Below are positions 33,747 to 42,777 of a stretch of 64,000 nucleotides of DNA, one piece after another; the stretch's first letter is position 1, and the number at the start of each line of letters is the position of its first letter. Both the position numbers and the translations under genes were made by a program. The notes beneath the pieces are model-generated. The model searched no databases and had not been told where the DNA came from. It saw nothing but the letters and a program-made list of their open reading frames with translations. The stretch is from CAIXLI01 sp964587125 (GTDB taxonomy: Bacteria > Pseudomonadota > Alphaproteobacteria > UBA9219): assembly GCA_964587125.1 (NCBI GenBank), contig CAZPKC010000008.1, positions 1-64,000 of the forward strand, read 5' to 3'.

Positions 33747-35374
33747 TCTTCAATCCGAAAATCTGCCGTTATGCAGCGATCGGCCTTTTCGGCGTTCTTT
33801 TCGTCCTGATCCTTCGCACCTTTCGCGATTACGGCGTGACGTGGGACGAAGAGCTTCAAAACCAATACGGACAGGCTATCGCCGATTATTACGCCTCCGG
33901 CTTTAAAGACTTGCGCTATGCGCAAATTTTCAATTTGTATCTGTACGGAGGCCTATTCGACGGATTGGCCGCCATTATAGACTCTTTCACGTTTCTCGGA
34001 ATCTACGATACGCGCCATTTATTGAACGCGATGTTCGGCCTTCTGGGATTATGGGGCACGTGGAAACTCGGCCGGTTTCTCGGCGGCGAAATCATCGGCT
34101 TGCTGGCGCTGATTTTATGCGTCACGGTTCCGTCTTTCTACGGACACATGTTCAACAATCCCAAGGATATTCCCTTTGCCGCGGGAATTGTCTGGGCGAT
34201 TTATTATATGTCGCGCGTTTATATGAACCCCGACCGAGCGAGCTTGGTAAAACTTGGACTTATTCTTGGCCTGACGTTGGGCGTCAGGGTAGGGGGCGTC
34301 ATGATTTTCGCCTTCTGGCTTGCGCCGATGGGCGTCGCGGCCCTGCTCCCGTTAGCCAGACATTTCGACGCCCGAACGGCGCGCGCCGTGGCCTTGGATA
34401 TTGTTAAGCGTGCGGGACGCGTGGTTTTGCCGGTTGGTTTGTTCGCTTATGCGATCATGCTCGTCTGCTGGCCGTGGGCGCAACAAAACCCGATAGCAAA
34501 TCCCTTGCGCGCCCTGAGCGAATTCAGCAACTTTCCGCAGGATGTCGAGGTATTGCTCGACGGCGTTATTTACCGGTCGACGGAATTGCCGTGGACCTAT
34601 GTTCCGCTCTATTTCGGCATTCAGTTGCCGGAAATTTTTCTGTTTCTATTGGCCGCCGCCGTCGCCTTCATGCCTAAAATCTGGCGTTCGATGAATCCCG
34701 CGCAAAAACAAAGTTTTTCTCTCTTGCTTTTGACGGCAACGGTTCCCGTTTTATATGCGATTCTACGTCGTCCGGCGCTTTACGACGCCGTCAGGCATTT
34801 TTTGTTCGTTATTCCTTTGGCTTCGGTCGTCGCGGCGTTTGCGGCGCGCGAGTTATTTTCTTTTTGTCTTTCCATATCCGAAAAACAATCCGTTCGCCGC
34901 GCGGTTGGCGCCGTTCTTATTCTGGCCTTTTTCTCGTTGATCGGTGCGCAAATCGTTCTTATGGCGCGGCTTCATCCATACGAATATATTTATACAAACA
35001 GCTTTGCGGGGGGCGTGAAAGGCGCTTATGGCCGTTATGAGCTGGATTATTGGGGTTCATCGTTTAAGGAAGCGGCCCAAAAAATACAAAAGTATGTCGC
35101 GCGCGAAGGCGGCGTTCCGGCCGGTAAGATTTATAAGGTCGCCATTTGCGGATCGTGGTCTTCGGCGACGATTTATCTGCCGCCGGATTACGAAGCCGTC
35201 GTCGCCAACGAACCGGCCGAATTCTTTCTCTCGACGACGCGATGGATGTGCCAAAACATGCGCCCGGGAAAAGAAATCATCCGGGTCGAGCGCATGGGAG
35301 CGCCGCTTGCGATCGTTAAGGACTTGCGTGGCAAGTATGAGCACTACGAGGGCAATTCAAATAAGGCCAAATAG
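33740..35374 (+). CDS. Polytopic membrane glycosyltransferase (GT-C/PMT-like)
   Basis: 544 residues overlapping the previous gene by 7 bp. About 10 membrane helices. The first periplasmic loop has the acidic DYGVTWDEELQNQYG motif where GT-C enzymes bind metal and polyprenyl-phosphate donors, and MFNNPKDIPFAAG follows. A soluble C-terminal part holds the nucleotide-free fold. It likely transfers a sugar from a lipid carrier to an envelope target. Not assigned to a specific pathway. Confidence 0.7.
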   Translation: MLIFNPKICRYAAIGLFGVLFVLILRTFRDYGVTWDEELQNQYGQAIADYYASGFKDLRYAQIFNLYLYGGLFDGLAAIIDSFTFLGIYDTRHLLNAMFGLLGLWGTWKLGRFLGGEIIGLLALILCVTVPSFYGHMFNNPKDIPFAAGIVWAIYYMSRVYMNPDRASLVKLGLILGLTLGVRVGGVMIFAFWLAPMGVAALLPLARHFDARTARAVALDIVKRAGRVVLPVGLFAYAIMLVCWPWAQQNPIANPLRALSEFSNFPQDVEVLLDGVIYRSTELPWTYVPLYFGIQLPEIFLFLLAAAVAFMPKIWRSMNPAQKQSFSLLLLTATVPVLYAILRRPALYDAVRHFLFVIPLASVVAAFAARELFSFCLSISEKQSVRRAVGAVLILAFFSLIGAQIVLMARLHPYEYIYTNSFAGGVKGAYGRYELDYWGSSFKEAAQKIQKYVAREGGVPAGKIYKVAICGSWSSATIYLPPDYEAVVANEPAEFFLSTTRWMCQNMRPGKEIIRVERMGAPLAIVKDLRGKYEHYEGNSNKAK

Positions 35375-35482
35375 CCCCTCTGCTTCCCGCCTCAATTTAA
35401 CATAATATATCTTATGCGACTTTTAGATATCCAAACGCAGCATTCAAGCATAACCGTTTAGACCCTGCCCTTGTTGTCAAAA

Positions 35483-35959
35483 TTACGCCGAGGTCATCAA
35501 CGATGTAGGGATATCGCGCATATCCAAAGCCGGTGGCGCGGTCTCCTCTCCCACCGAAGGCTTGCTAAGCCCCGCGGCAATAATGCGATTGATGTTGATG
35601 AGGCTGTCGATAAGGTCGGGAGCAAATTTTCCGACTGCGCTGAAGCTGGTTCTATCGACATACCGGCTTAGATTTAAGAGCGTGACTTTCAAAGGTATCG
35701 GCAGCGGGTTTTCCCCATCCGACAAAGCAACCTGAAAAATCGTCCACAAACGCTGATTGGTTCGGATGGCCTCGCCGTATATCTTCAGATTTTTCTTCGA
35801 TTTAACGTCTTTTCCCATCAATTCCTTCACATCGTTCAATTTGCTCGCGCAATACAACAACGCGCGCGCGTCCGTTTCGCGGCTATTTCCCGTCGGCACG
35901 GTTTGAACCTTCTGATTTTTACCATAAATATTGACTTTTTCGTACGAATTCGACGGCAT
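35483..35959 (-). CDS. flaF: Flagellin synthesis regulator FlaF
   Basis: 158 residues from ATG 35959 (GGAG upstream; an upstream extension lacks support). RETDARALLYCASKL, IRTNQRLWTIFQVALSD, NPLPIPLKVTLLNLSRYV and LININRIIAAGL match FlaF. It acts with FlbT to control flagellin translation and secretion in Alphaproteobacteria. It starts 4 bp after flbT, so the two are co-transcribed. The N- and C-terminal tails make it longer than the Caulobacter protein. Confidence 0.85.
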   Translation of the reverse strand: MPSNSYEKVNIYGKNQKVQTVPTGNSRETDARALLYCASKLNDVKELMGKDVKSKKNLKIYGEAIRTNQRLWTIFQVALSDGENPLPIPLKVTLLNLSRYVDRTSFSAVGKFAPDLIDSLININRIIAAGLSKPSVGEETAPPALDMRDIPTSLMTSA

Positions 35960-35963
35960 TGAC

Positions 35964-36425
35964 TTAATTCTCCAAGGGCGTTGATGGTGCAGATACAGAA
36001 GGCGCTGCTGTGACAGGCGGGGACGCTGGCGTGGAAACGCCTTGCGTGCTTCTTTCATACTGCGCCAACATTGCGTGCGCAACTCTTAAAGCTTTAAAAC
36101 TTTCACGGGCTTCAAGATGTTGAATGATTTGCGCAACATCGGTTTCATAAGCTGGATAAAGCTTGCCAAAGTTTTTGACGGTCTCGATGACGAGGCTATC
36201 CATCGGCTTGTCCTTGCCCTTGAATAAATAGATAACTTGCAAAAGAAAATAAACGTTCGACACGTCTGAATCGCTGCGGCGATCCATGTTCATCAAATAG
36301 CCTTCGCGCAACACGGGACTGTCGGAGAGAATCAGGAGATCGGCGGGACGCGTCCCGACATTTTTAAGAACCGCGCCGCCTGCGAATATTTTGCCTTCCG
36401 GCTTGACGCGAATTTTCAATGGCAT
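35964..36425 (-). CDS. flbT: Flagellin mRNA regulator FlbT
   Basis: 153 residues. MPLKIRVKPEGKIFAGGAVL, LILSDSPVLREGYLM and VYFLLQVIYLF are standard FlbT segments; the last 25 residues are Pro/Ser/Ala-rich. In Caulobacter FlbT binds the flagellin mRNA leader and destabilises it when the hook is missing. Its place next to flagellin and flaF fits that role. Confidence 0.88.
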   Translation of the reverse strand: MPLKIRVKPEGKIFAGGAVLKNVGTRPADLLILSDSPVLREGYLMNMDRRSDSDVSNVYFLLQVIYLFKGKDKPMDSLVIETVKNFGKLYPAYETDVAQIIQHLEARESFKALRVAHAMLAQYERSTQGVSTPASPPVTAAPSVSAPSTPLEN

Positions 36426-36460
36426 GCTCCCGACTCCTTCGAGAAAAATATATTCTAAGA

Positions 36461-36490
36461 AAAAGGCGGGCCGTCTGAGGCCCGCCCTTT
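36461..36490 (-). terminator. Terminator after flagellin
   Basis: AAGGCGGGCC-gtctga-GGCCCGCCCTTT between flagellin and flbT, with A/T tracts on both sides. Confidence 0.8.
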
Positions 36491-36500
36491 CCTAGTCTTC

Positions 36501-37331
36501 TTAGAGAATCTTCAAGATCGCGCTTTCGAGCGTTCCCGAAACTCCTAACGACACGATGCCGAGAGAGTCTTGAGCTTGCAGAGCTTGCAAGTTCGCGCCT
36601 TCCGTATTCGTATCGGCCGCCGTCAAGTCGTTCGATGCGTTTTGCAGCGACGTGATCAGGTTCGACGTGAAATCTTGCCTGGTCTGAATCAAAGTCGCGT
36701 TACCACCGAACTGAGAGGCGTCGGTCGTCAACGTTCCGAGTGCGGTCAGCAAATACGACTGATTGACGTCAATATCCGCGTTGGTCGCCCAAGAACCGCC
36801 CGCAGCGCCGCCGGTTGTTCCAAGCAAACCCGCCGTGGTGATATTCACGCCGGTGATCGTCAATGCGGTACCGTCGTTTGCGTTGAAGTAAACCACCAAG
36901 GTGTTGGTGGAGCTGTTCAGCAGGTTCGTGCCGTTGAACGTCGCGTCATTGACCATCTGATCAAGCTGCGTCGTCAAGGAATTAAACTGCGAAGCAAGAC
37001 CTGCGCGCGTTAAGGTATCCGTCGTACCAAGAGCCTGAGTCACAAGGCCTTGAAGCTCGGTAACGACGTCGTTAATGTCGTTAATCGAGTTATCGTACGA
37101 GTTCACCGCTTCCAGCGCCGTCGAAAGGTTGGTTTTCACCGTCGCCAACCCGTTCGCCGAGTTGAGGAAGCCTTTCGACGCGAAGTAAGCCGTCGCGTTA
37201 TCAGAAGCCGAGTTAACGGTCTTACCCGTAGACAAGTGCTCCTGCGTTTCTTGGAGAAGAGCCGTCGTGTTCTGCAAAGCCGTGAGGTTTGCGCGAGCTG
37301 CCGAGCTCAGGGAGATATCACCAATCGCCAT
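36501..37331 (-). CDS. Flagellin
   Basis: 276 residues with AGGAG five bases from ATG 37331. The N-terminal D0/D1 helices are LQNTTALLQETQEHLSTGK and VNSASDNATAYFASKGFL. The short central domain has LVVYFNANDGTALTITGVNI. The C-terminal D0 ends TLESAILKIL with EGANLQALQAQDSLG before it. The small size and lack of Cys are typical of alphaproteobacterial flagellins. It is the main filament subunit, exported by the flagellar type III apparatus and controlled by FlbT/FlaF. Confidence 0.9.
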   Translation of the reverse strand: MAIGDISLSSAARANLTALQNTTALLQETQEHLSTGKTVNSASDNATAYFASKGFLNSANGLATVKTNLSTALEAVNSYDNSINDINDVVTELQGLVTQALGTTDTLTRAGLASQFNSLTTQLDQMVNDATFNGTNLLNSSTNTLVVYFNANDGTALTITGVNITTAGLLGTTGGAAGGSWATNADIDVNQSYLLTALGTLTTDASQFGGNATLIQTRQDFTSNLITSLQNASNDLTAADTNTEGANLQALQAQDSLGIVSLGVSGTLESAILKIL

Positions 37332-37504
37332 AGTAGAACTCCTTTCAGAGGTTGAGCGCAGACTCCTTCTGCGGGTTTAAGTTTGTTAAACGTGAACCAT
37401 AAAAATGAATCTATGTTTAACGACAGATTGGTGGATGCGAAATTCATGCCATACATATAATCTCGCTAAGCCCATGATTTATCATGAGCGACACTAGATG
37501 TAGC

Positions 37505-37548
37505 GCGGCAAATTTTGCCGCTTATGACTCAGCTAGGCAAAAATTGCC
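37505..37548. promoter_or_regulatory. Two similar palindromes upstream of flagellin
   Basis: GCGGCAAATTTTGCCGC (37505-37521) and GGCAAAAATTGCC (37536-37548) lie 31 nt apart start to start, about three helical turns, and about 175-215 bp before the flagellin start. Each is a GGCAA-w3-5-TTGCC palindrome. They could be operators for a flagellar regulator, or act on the glycosyltransferase gene end. Confidence 0.45.
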
Positions 37549-37616
37549 GAGCCGTTTTTACCGAAATGAAAAAATTATTTCGACGATTTTAAATTTTAAT
37601 CCGCGAGCATTCGCTT

Positions 37617-38204
37617 TCAAGCGTCGGCGATTCGATTGATCTTCTGTCCGACGTGGCCGAGTTGAAGAGATAAATCTCCGTCGCACCACAAATCGAAACC
37701 TGCCGCGCGCGCTTTTTCGCAGAAATAATAATCCTCGCCGCGCAGCTGCGCGCCGTCTGTTTCAAGATTGAAATATGGCGCTTTCAACGCGTCGAACACG
37801 TTGACGCGTATCAGTAAACATCCGGTGGGCAACAATTTGACGCGGCGAAGGCCGGAGGTCACATGGGCAAGAGTCCCCTCTTCCGTAATGGTCAAAGGAT
37901 GAAACGGGGCCGCGCGCATCGCATACGTCGCGCCGACGATATCTTTCCGGTGCGCCAGCAAACGCTTCAGCGTGTCGGCGGGAAAAACCATGTCGGAGTC
38001 GAGAAACAAAAGATGCGAAGCCTTCATGATTTGCGCCGCTCCGACGCATTGGTTGCGCCCCAAAGGAACGAGCGACGTGCGCGAATTGACGAGGGCGACC
38101 GGCACTCCGGGATTCAGGCATAGCATTGCGAGCGACATCGCAAAATCCGCTTGAACCATATCGCCGGAAGGCACGCCGATGGCGACAAGAGAAGGTTCGG
38201 TCAT
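37617..38204 (-). CDS. Glycosyltransferase-fold protein (GT2/GT-A-like), small
   Basis: 195 residues from ATG 38204, with GGAGG upstream, overlapping the previous stop by 4 bp. MKASHLLFLDSDMVFPADTL contains a DSDM acidic motif where GT-A enzymes hold metal-sugar nucleotide. QLRGEDYYFCEKARAAGFDLW is the typical acceptor-side motif. It is short for GT2. Together with the next gene (similar fold, 38201-38962) it could act on a glycan or on flagellin. Confidence 0.65.
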   Translation of the reverse strand: MTEPSLVAIGVPSGDMVQADFAMSLAMLCLNPGVPVALVNSRTSLVPLGRNQCVGAAQIMKASHLLFLDSDMVFPADTLKRLLAHRKDIVGATYAMRAAPFHPLTITEEGTLAHVTSGLRRVKLLPTGCLLIRVNVFDALKAPYFNLETDGAQLRGEDYYFCEKARAAGFDLWCDGDLSLQLGHVGQKINRIADA

Positions 38205-38962
38205 TTTTTGCCTCCGTCGGCTGCATATCGGGGAGCCGTATTTCCACGGTACGTGTAGGAACCGCTGTGGTTGAGCTTGCTGTTCAGATCGCACCATATT
38301 TCTCCGCCGATCGCGCGCCAGCGGCGGCAGAAGGAATAATCTTCGCTCAAGTAAACGCCGGTATCGGGATCGATCATGCAATCGAACAAGGCATAGAGAT
38401 TGTCGGAAGCCGCGGCTGGACGCGGAAAAGCGTGCAACGCCTTATATTTCGTCTCGGGATAGGCCTCAATCATGCGCTCGAAAACGCCGCGCTTGATAAG
38501 CTGAAAACCGGTTCCCGCATAAACGCCGGTCGCAAATCCGTTTTCGGTTCTGGCTTCGTCTCCTTCGCAGAAAGCCGCGACGTAAGCGAGGCCTGCTTCG
38601 TCCAATGTCTCTTGGCTATGCCCGAAACGTTGCGCGAGCTGGTTCCAATCGATGATTTTGGCGGGATACAATCCGGCAACGAAGTCCTTATCGAATTTCA
38701 GCATCCGCGCCACCTGCTCAGGCAAAAAAGAAATGTCGGCGTCGATGAATAAAAGATGCGTCGTCGCCGGATTGTCGAGAAACTTCGCGACGATCGCGCT
38801 GCGCGCGCGGGGGATCAACGCGTCATTGCCGAGCATCACGACGGCCACATCGAACCCCTGCCCTGCCGCGGCGGCGGAAAGAGCCAGAAGCGACATCGTG
38901 TAATCCTGCGACACCACGCCGCCGAAGCACGGCGTTCCGACGACGATCAAAGGCTTGCTCAT
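38201..38962 (-). CDS. Glycosyltransferase-fold protein, paralogue of the preceding gene
   Basis: 253 residues from ATG 38962 (AGGA upstream; overlaps the preceding stop). LIVVGTPCFGGVVSQDYTMS at the start, TTHLLFIDADISFLPEQVAR with DAD in place of DSD, and YLSEDYSFCRRWRAIGGEIW. The same fold and order of motifs as the smaller neighbour indicates duplication. The donor and acceptor are unknown. Confidence 0.7.
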   Translation of the reverse strand: MSKPLIVVGTPCFGGVVSQDYTMSLLALSAAAAGQGFDVAVVMLGNDALIPRARSAIVAKFLDNPATTHLLFIDADISFLPEQVARMLKFDKDFVAGLYPAKIIDWNQLAQRFGHSQETLDEAGLAYVAAFCEGDEARTENGFATGVYAGTGFQLIKRGVFERMIEAYPETKYKALHAFPRPAAASDNLYALFDCMIDPDTGVYLSEDYSFCRRWRAIGGEIWCDLNSKLNHSGSYTYRGNTAPRYAADGGKK

Positions 38963-40146
38963 ACATCCGTCCTTCCGTCGCAGACGACCTGCAACAGTTT
39001 TTCGTTCATATCGCTCCACGCCCACTCCTTCATGCGTCCGGCAACGACAGTGGCATCGGCGCGGGACGAGGCGCGGTTATCGTACACATATTCCATCGCC
39101 GCCACGACTTCGTCCACATCCGTTTCGCCCCAATCTTCGACCGAGGGCATCGACGGCGGCGCTTTGACAGGTTTCTGGGAGCTCAAAACTTTGCAGCCGA
39201 TAAGATCGACCAAATCCTTTTGCCCCGTGTTGTAGGAAACATATGTCGGCACGCCGCACGCCATCGCTTCCATCGCCACGAGGTTCGTGCCTCCTTCGCA
39301 ACGGTTCGGAAATACCGCCATATCGCAGTCGCGCAAAACCGAAGGCATCAGCAAATTGAGGGTAAAAGGCAGATCGACAAAGCTGCCCTGCGGCAATCCC
39401 TGCTTCAAAAGCCAAGGCGCGATTTTCAATCCGGATTGCTGGAGTTCGGGAACGTCTTGGCAATGCCCCGCCAAAGAGAAAGCGGCGGCGTTCGGGCTCA
39501 AAAGAGACTGCCAGCACGTCACCAAGAGCGCATCGGAATGGGTAGCGTAAAAACGCTTGAAAGCGGCCAGAACGATGTCTTGCCCTTTGCGGTATTCGAA
39601 TTTTCCTCCCGAGAAAATAACGAAACGGTTCCGGTAAAGCTCCGTTCCAGGCGCCGGATGAAAAAGGGCGGGGTCGATGCCTTGATAGCACAGATGCACG
39701 GGCCCGATGTCGAGGCTTTTAAGATACTCGGCGTTCCATTTCGAAATGGCGATGAACATATCGTAGTTCTTTGAAATTTTTCTTCCTTGTTCCGTTAAAA
39801 ACATATGTTCAAGCGCCACGCAGGCGACGTTTGGCTTTCCCCATATGCGGTCCTGCCCCTGAAAACCGAGAAAGTCGTTGCTGCTTCCGTGAAGGACGGC
39901 GTGTTTAAAAAAGAGCTTCTCCTGCGGATTTTCCTTCAGATAAGCGTGGATTTTTTCCGACAGGCCGAAACTGGCGGCGACTTTGGCTTGCTCCAAAGGC
40001 GGCAAACTGATAACCGAAGACTTGCTCGTAAGGATAAAATTCTTCGCTTCCCCTCCGCGCCGCAAATACTGAAGCAGGATTTGCATCCCGTAGATGCCGT
40101 ATCCGGATATCGTCGATAAAACCCAACTGACGGCAAGAGGAGACAA
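38959..40146 (-). CDS. GT4-family glycosyltransferase with TTG start
   Basis: 395 residues. The N-terminus (SPLAVSWVLSTISGYGIYG) is typical and the only start with a ribosome site is TTG 40146 (AAGGA eight bases upstream). The C-terminal GT-B half has FVIFSGGKFEYRKGQDIVLA and VFPNRCEGGTNLVAMEAMAC (E-x7-E loop), which binds the nucleotide sugar. First gene of a three-gene glycosyltransferase operon running toward flagellin. Flagellin or surface glycan modification is a reasonable guess, not shown. Confidence 0.8.
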   Translation of the reverse strand: MSPLAVSWVLSTISGYGIYGMQILLQYLRRGGEAKNFILTSKSSVISLPPLEQAKVAASFGLSEKIHAYLKENPQEKLFFKHAVLHGSSNDFLGFQGQDRIWGKPNVACVALEHMFLTEQGRKISKNYDMFIAISKWNAEYLKSLDIGPVHLCYQGIDPALFHPAPGTELYRNRFVIFSGGKFEYRKGQDIVLAAFKRFYATHSDALLVTCWQSLLSPNAAAFSLAGHCQDVPELQQSGLKIAPWLLKQGLPQGSFVDLPFTLNLLMPSVLRDCDMAVFPNRCEGGTNLVAMEAMACGVPTYVSYNTGQKDLVDLIGCKVLSSQKPVKAPPSMPSVEDWGETDVDEVVAAMEYVYDNRASSRADATVVAGRMKEWAWSDMNEKLLQVVCDGRTDV

Positions 40147-40174
40147 GGAGAGAATCCTTATGTTTTTATCCTAT

Positions 40175-40331
40175 CGTCATTCCGGAAAACTTTCTCTTCG
40201 CGTTTCTTGCGCGAGAGAAAGTTTGTCCGGAATCCGATTTGGTTTGTTTGCAACAAGAAAATCAAATCGGATTCCGCATAAATTCCCAAATTTGCAAGAA
40301 AAAGCAAATTTGCGAATTCTGCGGAATGACG
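40175..40331. repeat. 157-bp cloverleaf-like palindromic element
   Basis: The terminal inverted repeats are CGTCATTCCG and CGGAATGACG. Inside are three successive hairpins: 40179-40233 (AACTTTCTCT/AGAGAAAGTT), 40231-40273 (AATCCGATTTG/CAAATCGGATT) and 40274-40324 (AAATTTGC/GCAAATTT). No coding capacity. The ends resemble the CGTCATTCC...GGAATGACG termini of small palindromic repeats and MITE-like elements known in other Alphaproteobacteria. Confidence 0.75.
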
Positions 40332-40439
40332 GGGACTTTATGAGAATAGCCTTCAATCTATCCATCCATAACACGCCTTTTGATCTTCCGCCAAGGGCGT
40401 GTTATCACTCCCTCTCACACTTTAAAGGAAGCGTTGATT

Positions 40440-41072
40440 ATGACCATTACCCTGCATGTCGGCGATTTGCCCTTGAACGTCTCTTTCGGCGATTGCGTCG
40501 CTATCGACACCGAATCCATGGGGCTTAACTGGGACAGGGACCGGTTGTGCCTCGTTCAACTGTCGTCGGGGGACGGCAACGCGCATCTGGTCCAGTTTCC
40601 CGCCGGGCGCTATGACGCGCCGAATCTCAAGAAACTTCTGGCCGACCCCAAAGTTATGAAATTGTTTCATTTCGCGCGCGCCGATCTGGCGACGATTTTC
40701 CGCTACTTGGGCGTCATGCCAAAGCCCGTCTATTGCACGAAGATCGCCTCGGTGCTTGTGCGCACCTTCTCGGATCGCCACAGCCTGAAGGACTTAAGCC
40801 GCGATTTGCTCGGTTTCGATATGTCCAAGGAACAGCAAACGTCCGATTGGGGCGCGCCCGCGCTTTCGCAGGAGCAGTTGACCTACGCAGCTTCGGACGT
40901 TCTGTACCTGCATAAAATTAAATCCTTGCTGGATGCCCGGCTCGCGCGCGAAAACCGCGCCGAATTGGCGCGTAAAATTATGGATTTCCTGCCCGTTCGC
41001 GCGGAACTGGATGTCGCCGGATGGCGCGATGTCGATATCTTCTCGCATAAACCGACGAGAAAACCGGACTAA
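40440..41072 (+). CDS. Ribonuclease D-type 3'-5' exonuclease, short form
   Basis: 210 residues from ATG 40440, with AAGGAAG upstream. The DEDD motifs are AIDTESMGL, HFARADLATIF and the final YAASDVLYLHKI. It lacks the HRDC domain of E. coli RNase D, as in the short alphaproteobacterial form. Role in tRNA and stable RNA 3' trimming. It reads into the lpt genes and may share their transcript. Confidence 0.88.
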   Translation: MTITLHVGDLPLNVSFGDCVAIDTESMGLNWDRDRLCLVQLSSGDGNAHLVQFPAGRYDAPNLKKLLADPKVMKLFHFARADLATIFRYLGVMPKPVYCTKIASVLVRTFSDRHSLKDLSRDLLGFDMSKEQQTSDWGAPALSQEQLTYAASDVLYLHKIKSLLDARLARENRAELARKIMDFLPVRAELDVAGWRDVDIFSHKPTRKPD

Positions 41073-41121
41073 ACCGGAATAAGTTAGTGTTTTCCGCCTT
41101 CATAGGCTGTAAAATCGCGGC

Positions 41122-41805
41122 ATGAGCAAGACTCAGCAAGGACAGTCGCACCCCAGCCGGTTGGATTTCATCCGTCCGCGCCTGACCAAGCGCATGGAAC
41201 GCGCCCGCGAGGGACGCATGGCCCGCTTTGTCCGCCGATTGCGCCTATGGTTGCCTTTGCTCGCGATTATTATCGTTTTGCTTTTGTTTTTATGGCCCGT
41301 TTTGCTTCCCAATTTCAAGATGCTGGATGTCGCCAAAGACGTTCCCGATCTCGTCATCGACAATCTGCATTACACGGGGGTGGACGACAAAAACCAGCCG
41401 TATTCGCTTTTGGCGAAGCAAGCCACGCGTCCTTCGGCTTTGCACGGCATTTACGATCTCGTTAAACCCGAGGGCGAAATTACGCTTCAAAGCGGCGCAT
41501 GGATGGACGGAAAGGCCGATTATGGCCGTTATGACGAAATCGGCAAAAAACTGTGGCTGGGCGGGAATGTTCAGATTTTCCACGATAAAGGCTATCAGGT
41601 CACGACCGACGAAGCCCAGATTAACTTGAACAATAACGACGCTTGGGGCGATAAAGACGTGTTAATTCAAGGGGCTTTTGGCACCGTTCGCGGAGTTGGC
41701 TTCCGTTTTCTGGATTCGGGGCATACGGTGATCGTCGAAGGCCCCGCTAAGGCAATCCTCAGTTTACACGGAAGCCAAGCTTCTGATAAACCGTCTTTAC
41801 CCTAA
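41122..41805 (+). CDS. lptC: LPS export protein LptC
   Basis: 227 residues. One N-terminal membrane helix (LWLPLLAIIIVLLLFLWPVL) follows a basic stretch, then a beta-jellyroll periplasmic domain (YSLLAKQATRP, GGNVQIFHDKGYQVTTDEA). It passes lipopolysaccharide from the LptBFG pump to LptA. It is 49 bp after ribonuclease D, and lptA follows 48 bp on. Confidence 0.82.
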   Translation: MSKTQQGQSHPSRLDFIRPRLTKRMERAREGRMARFVRRLRLWLPLLAIIIVLLLFLWPVLLPNFKMLDVAKDVPDLVIDNLHYTGVDDKNQPYSLLAKQATRPSALHGIYDLVKPEGEITLQSGAWMDGKADYGRYDEIGKKLWLGGNVQIFHDKGYQVTTDEAQINLNNNDAWGDKDVLIQGAFGTVRGVGFRFLDSGHTVIVEGPAKAILSLHGSQASDKPSLP

Positions 41806-41853
41806 ATCAAGGATTATTGAATAATAAAGAAAACAAACCGAACAAGGCTTTAT

Positions 41854-42777
41854 ATGCGCACCGGCGCTTGCGTTTTCATGTTCATTTTCCTGCTTGGCGG
41901 CCCTGCGTTTGCCGAGGGAAAAGCCGCGCCCGCCGTCCAAACGGCTCCCCCTGCCCCGCAACCGATCGAAGTCACGGCGGACAAATCCCTCGAATGGTAT
42001 CAGGATCAAAGCATTTATGTCGCCAGAGGGAACGCCAAGGCCGTGCGCGGCGAGTTGACCGTCATGGCCGATCTTTTGACGGCGCATAAGCGCGAAACGC
42101 CGGAAACGTCCAAAGACGCCTCCGGAAAAAAACTGCCGAAACCTCCTGCCGATAAAAAATCCGACAATTCAACGGGCGATATTGACAGAATGACCGCCGA
42201 AGGCCATGTGGTGATCCTTAAAGGCAGCGCTCGCATTACGGGAGACCACGCCGTGGACGATGTCGATAAGCACGTAATCGTCGTGACCGGCAACAACTTG
42301 CGTTATGAAACCGACAAGCAAGTCGTGACGGCGCGCGACAGCCTCGAATACTGGGACGAAACGAAAATCGCCGTCGCCCGCGGCAACGCCGTCGCCGTTA
42401 AGGGCGACCGCCATATTACAGGCGACGTTTTGACGGCAGAATTTCGCGATCAACCAAGCGGAAAGGATCAGCTCTATAAAATGACCGCCGTCGGCAATGT
42501 CACCGTCATTACCAAAAACGACGTCACGCGCGGCGATCGGGGCGTTTACGACGCCGCCCGCGATATCGCGATCATTACGGGCCACGTGCGCATCACGCGT
42601 CCCGACGGAACCCAATTGACCGGAGACGTCGGAGAATCCGATTTTGCGTCCAACCAAAGCCGCCTGCTCAACGGCGGATCGGGCCGCGTCCGCGCCTTGC
42701 TTCCGGCCAAATCGGCATCGAAAACAGCCAAACCAGCAACCGCTCCCGCCGCGACAACACAGGAAGGGACGCCATGA
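41854..42777 (+). CDS. lptA: LPS bridge protein LptA (OstA)
   Basis: 307 residues with a signal peptide (VFMFIFLLGGPAFAEGK) and repeated OstA beta strands: IEVTADKSLEWYQDQSIYVA, RMTAEGHVVILKGSARITG and TAVGNVTVITKNDVTRGDRG. It is longer than E. coli LptA, with an Ala/Pro tail. It forms the periplasmic bridge to LptD. The next gene starts inside its stop region (ATGA). Confidence 0.85.
   Translation: MRTGACVFMFIFLLGGPAFAEGKAAPAVQTAPPAPQPIEVTADKSLEWYQDQSIYVARGNAKAVRGELTVMADLLTAHKRETPETSKDASGKKLPKPPADKKSDNSTGDIDRMTAEGHVVILKGSARITGDHAVDDVDKHVIVVTGNNLRYETDKQVVTARDSLEYWDETKIAVARGNAVAVKGDRHITGDVLTAEFRDQPSGKDQLYKMTAVGNVTVITKNDVTRGDRGVYDAARDIAIITGHVRITRPDGTQLTGDVGESDFASNQSRLLNGGSGRVRALLPAKSASKTAKPATAPAATTQEGTP

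Noticed and set aside
40094..40439. Short open frames across the cloverleaf element
   Set aside because: They run through inverted repeats and lack starts with ribosome sites.
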